From positions 1 to 8,108 of the forward strand of contig JACMKV010000260.1 in NCBI GenBank assembly GCA_014379915.1: DNA of 8,108 bases. The letters are read 5' to 3'. Positions 6,474 through 8,108 of this stretch are shown piece after piece (positions within the stretch are counted from its first letter, which is position 1; each line of letters begins with the position of its first letter). This DNA is from Burkholderiales bacterium. Lineage in GTDB: Bacteria; Pseudomonadota; Gammaproteobacteria; Burkholderiales; JACMKV01. Position numbers and translations under genes: made by a program. The notes under the pieces are model-generated. The model saw nothing but the letters and a program-made list of their open reading frames with translations, was not told where the DNA came from and did no database searches.

Positions 6474-6511
6474 TTGCTACGACGAGCTACGCTTGCTAAG
6501 ACGAGCTACCA
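6474..6511. repeat. 19-bp tandem direct repeat upstream of the EF-hand cluster
   Basis: TTGCTACGACGAGCTAC (6474-6490) and TTGCTAAGACGAGCTAC (6493-6509) differ at one base of 17 and are spaced with a period of 19 bp, close to two helical turns. They lie 51 nt or more ahead of the first EF-hand gene, in its promoter or 5' leader, and could be a pair of binding sites on one DNA face. A third, inverted TTGCTAA is seen at 6420-6426. Confidence 0.6.
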
Positions 6512-6561
6512 ATGGCTTTTGTCAGACAACTCAATCAAACCAACCAATAAGGAACTCCACC

Positions 6562-6924
6562 ATGAAAAAGCATATCGCATTAGCTATCGCACTTGCCTTG
6601 GGTTCGACATTCGCCATCGCCGGCGACAAGCACAAGAGCGATTCGACTTCGGCCACTTCTACCGAGCAGTCGGCTAAAAAAGATCAGGCGCAGCCCGCCC
6701 CAGGTGGCGGAAAAATGATGCAATGGGATCAAGTCGATGCCAACAAGGACGGCTACGTAAGCAGAGAAGAAGCGAAAGACGGCAAGATCGCGGCCGATTT
6801 CGCCTCCATCGATACCAATGCCGACGGTCGCCTCTCAAAGGACGAGTTCGCGGCCCTGCAAGCCGACAGCGGCGCTGCCGGACCGGCGGGACCTGCATCC
6901 GACAAGAAGATGCAAAAGCAGTAA
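6562..6924 (+). CDS. Exported EF-hand protein with GPAGP tail (copy 1)
   Basis: The product has 120 aa. Residues 1-20 are a Sec signal peptide (MKK, hydrophobic core IALAIALALGSTF, predicted cleavage after AIA). A Ser/Thr/Lys-rich linker (23-52) is followed by two canonical EF-hand loops: DANKDGYVSREE (59-70) and DTNADGRLSKDE (84-95). In each, ligand positions 1, 3, 5, 9 and 12 are kept and Gly is at position 6, so Ca2+ binding in the periplasm or outside the cell is likely. The tail contains GPAGP (107-111). There is no Cys and no membrane anchor. The ATG at 6562 has AAGGA 8 nt upstream; an in-frame TTG at 6493 would bury the signal peptide. It starts a three-gene cluster, with the next gene 27 nt downstream. 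Exact function is unknown; Ca2+ buffering or envelope signalling is a guess. Confidence 0.88.
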   Translation: MKKHIALAIALALGSTFAIAGDKHKSDSTSATSTEQSAKKDQAQPAPGGGKMMQWDQVDANKDGYVSREEAKDGKIAADFASIDTNADGRLSKDEFAALQADSGAAGPAGPASDKKMQKQ

Positions 6925-6951
6925 CAACTATTCGGAAACCACGAGCTCGCG

Positions 6952-7320
6952 ATGAGAAACAAGATCGTTTTAGTCGTCGCTGCGATCCTTGCTTCGGGGC
7001 TGGCTGTCGCAGGCGACAAAGCGTCCGGCGCCGCCGGGCGGTCGGCGACGTGGGATCAGGTTGACGCCAACAAGGACGGCTACGTCAGCAGAGATGAAGC
7101 GCGCGCCCTTGTTCCGGCGATGAGTCCGGCAATGGACTTCATGACATCGGATAAAAATAGTGACGGTCGTGTTTCGAAAGATGAATACGCGGCAGCGCAG
7201 GCCCTACCACGCGCCAGCAATGGTTCCGAGGATCAGGCACGCGCCCGCGATGGTTCCAAAGAGCAAGGCGCGATGGAACGTGGTGCAGCGGGCCCAGCCG
7301 GTCCTGAAAATGGAAAGTAA
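6952..7320 (+). CDS. Exported EF-hand protein with GPAGP tail (copy 2)
   Basis: The product has 122 aa with a signal peptide (1-20, ending AVA before GDK) and almost no linker. It carries two EF-hand loops, DANKDGYVSRDE (38-49) and DKNSDGRVSKDE (67-78), both with the full set of Ca2+ ligands. The first loop and its flank are 46/51 identical in DNA to copy 1 (7051-7101 versus 6724-6774), showing duplication. The C-terminus (87-122) is disordered-looking and holds a 10-residue tandem repeat (R87-A96, R97-G106) and then MERGAAGPAGP. The last part resembles the tail of the next gene. The ATG is 27 nt after copy 1 with only a weak GAG upstream, so translation probably depends on the upstream gene. 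Function is unknown, beyond likely Ca2+ binding outside the cytoplasm. Confidence 0.87.
   Translation: MRNKIVLVVAAILASGLAVAGDKASGAAGRSATWDQVDANKDGYVSRDEARALVPAMSPAMDFMTSDKNSDGRVSKDEYAAAQALPRASNGSEDQARARDGSKEQGAMERGAAGPAGPENGK
7209..7268 (+). repeat. 30-bp in-frame tandem duplication inside EF-hand copy 2
   Basis: Two 30-bp units (7209-7238 and 7239-7268) share the frame and the pattern ACGCGCC.GC.ATGGTTCC, with differences mainly in the second half. They encode RASNGSEDQA and RARDGSKEQG. The second unit is the one that matches the third gene's DGSKDKG segment. Confidence 0.75.
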
Positions 7321-7399
7321 TTGCAGCAACTAGCAATAAACAGGTGTTCAAGCCGTAGTTTCGTAGTTTTAGGCGTTAAACCACTCAAGGAGCTAGACA

Positions 7400-7684
7400 A
7401 TGAAAAAAGAAATTGCATTAGCCATCGCCCTCGCAATGGGCTCGACCCTCGCACTTGCCACCGATAAAGCCGGCTCGGCAGCCGACAAAAGCTCGGCTAC
7501 GGGAACAACGGCTCAGCAACCCGCAGCGGGCGCCAGCGACGGCAGCAAAGACAAGGGCGCCAGGGAGCGCGGTCCCGGCGGCCCGGCCGGCCCGGACAGC
7601 TCGGCTGGCGATTCGAGCAGCGGCAAGCCGATCGACCCCGCTGCGACCGTCAAAGACGAAGATACGAAGAAAAAGGCGCAGTAA
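7400..7684 (+). CDS. Small exported protein with GPAGP tail and no EF-hand
   Basis: The product has 94 aa. The signal peptide (1-20, MKKEIALAIALAMGSTLALA) is nearly the same as in EF-hand copy 1. The mature part is low in complexity: an Ala/Ser/Thr-rich stretch (21-46), then SDGSKDKGARERGPGGPAGP (46-65), close to the tail of EF-hand copy 2, and a charged end (KPIDPAATVKDEDTKKKAQ). There is no EF-hand loop, Cys or membrane segment, so it is probably an unstructured periplasmic protein. AAGGAG at 7387-7392, 7 nt before the ATG, is a strong ribosome binding site. The gap to copy 2 is 79 nt without a visible terminator, so the three genes may be one transcript. I do not recognise a named family; it looks like a chimera of modules from its two neighbours. 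Confidence 0.8.
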   Translation: MKKEIALAIALAMGSTLALATDKAGSAADKSSATGTTAQQPAAGASDGSKDKGARERGPGGPAGPDSSAGDSSSGKPIDPAATVKDEDTKKKAQ

Positions 7685-7700
7685 GCGTTAAAGCATCAGG

Positions 7701-7722
7701 AAGGGGCCTCGCGCCCCTTTTT
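7701..7722 (+). terminator. Rho-independent terminator of the EF-hand/GPAGP cluster
   Basis: AAGGGGC (7701-7707) pairs with GCCCCTT (7713-7719) around a 5-nt loop, and the T-run covers 7718-7722. It lies 16 nt after the stop of the third gene and is the first clear terminator after the cluster, in line with a single three-gene transcript. Confidence 0.85.
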
Positions 7723-8108
7723 CATTGATATTTCCTCGCCGCCGTTCGTTTCGCCAGCTTCAATCAGGCGACCGCACATCGAAAGCATCAGGAGTTTTGT
7801 AGTTTTCCCCCGATTTCCGCCGAACGCCGTCGCCAAACCGATCACACCCGCGCGCCGACGACAATGAAATCGGGATACACGTTCCACTCAGCGGCAAAAA
7901 AGACCGTTCATTCCTAGCAAAGCCGCCCCTCATCGGATGTGGCTCGCGGCCCTGTATTCGCACGCATAGGATGGCGCCGTTCGCATGCATTCACGATTCT
8001 GCAATTGCGATCCCGAAACTACCCCATGGTGCCATTCGAATTTTTATGAACACGGTAAAGGCTTTGGCTTGAAAGCAAAGATTTTTTGGTTGCGATGGCT
8101 GTTCAGCA
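7723..8108. other. Region without a recognisable gene
   Basis: About 386 bp at the right edge. Open frames on either strand are short, lack ribosome binding sites and look like no known family. A 12-bp copy of AAAGCATCAGGA (7782-7793) repeats the sequence just before the terminator (7690-7701). No tRNA, CRISPR or insertion-sequence end was seen. It may be the upstream region of a gene that starts beyond the window. Confidence 0.5.

Noticed and set aside
6462..6490. Promoter with TTGGCA as -35 for the EF-hand cluster
   Set aside because: The -35 is good (5 of 6), but no -10-like hexamer is found at 16-18 nt distance.
6493..6561. N-terminal extension of EF-hand copy 1 from a TTG
   Set aside because: It would put 23 residues before a clear Sec signal peptide and comes from the tandem repeat region; AAGGA at 6549-6553 supports the ATG at 6562.
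6562..7684. Collagen-like protein interpretation of the GPAGP motifs
   Set aside because: Only one or two Gly-x-y triplet groups per protein, far too few for a triple helix.
7760..7990. Open frame on the - strand, 76 aa
   Set aside because: No family resemblance, no ribosome binding site, and a frame of similar size overlaps it; treated as non-coding.
8062..8087. Terminator-like hairpin CTTTG...CAAAG followed by six T
   Set aside because: The stem is AT-rich with a bulged G and no gene ends nearby on the + strand; too weak to call.

Overview
The window looks like chromosomal DNA of a GC-rich, PHA-accumulating proteobacterium, most likely a betaproteobacterium. The reasons are a phasin gene, an MlaE-type permease with a fused STAS-like domain in an MCE/lipid-transport operon, a CinA-N-like molybdopterin-binding protein, and the general codon style. 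This placement is inference from gene content; no rRNA or other taxonomic marker is present.

Layout. (1) Positions 1-347, + strand: 3' part of a class I (caffeoyl-CoA type) SAM-dependent O-methyltransferase. (2) Positions 281-4033, - strand: a tightly packed four-gene operon encoding, in transcription order, an MlaE-like permease with an N-terminal STAS-like domain, an MlaF-like ATPase, an MlaD/MCE-domain protein and a PqiC-like auxiliary lipoprotein. The junctions are GTGA overlap, 2-nt gap and ATGA overlap. The lipoprotein gene runs 67 nt into the convergent methyltransferase gene. (3) Positions 4034-4209: divergent promoter region with a good sigma70-like promoter and a cluster of GTGCAGC half-sites in front of the phasin gene (4210-4776, +). 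(4) Positions 4841-4867: strong bidirectional terminator between the phasin gene and the convergent - strand genes. (5) Positions 4903-6257, - strand: a two-CBS-domain protein followed by a CinA-N-like molybdopterin-binding protein, separated by 140 bp holding a 14-bp inverted repeat and a G-rich degenerate repeat. (6) Positions 6258-6561: gene-free divergent region with a hairpin, a palindrome and a 19-bp tandem repeat. (7) Positions 6562-7684, +: three consecutive genes for small exported proteins. Two have paired canonical EF-hand loops and the third has none; all three carry a GPAGP-containing tail, and they appear to be built from shared modules. A terminator follows at 7701-7722. (8) Positions 7723-8108: no gene recognised.

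Functionally, the - strand operon should encode an envelope lipid/hydrophobic-substrate transporter of the MCE class: ATPase and permease in the inner membrane, MCE protein spanning the periplasm, lipoprotein probably at the outer membrane. The phasin coats PHA granules. The most unusual part is the modular EF-hand/GPAGP triad at 6562-7684, which looks like a locally duplicated and recombined family of small, probably periplasmic, Ca2+-binding or formerly Ca2+-binding proteins.
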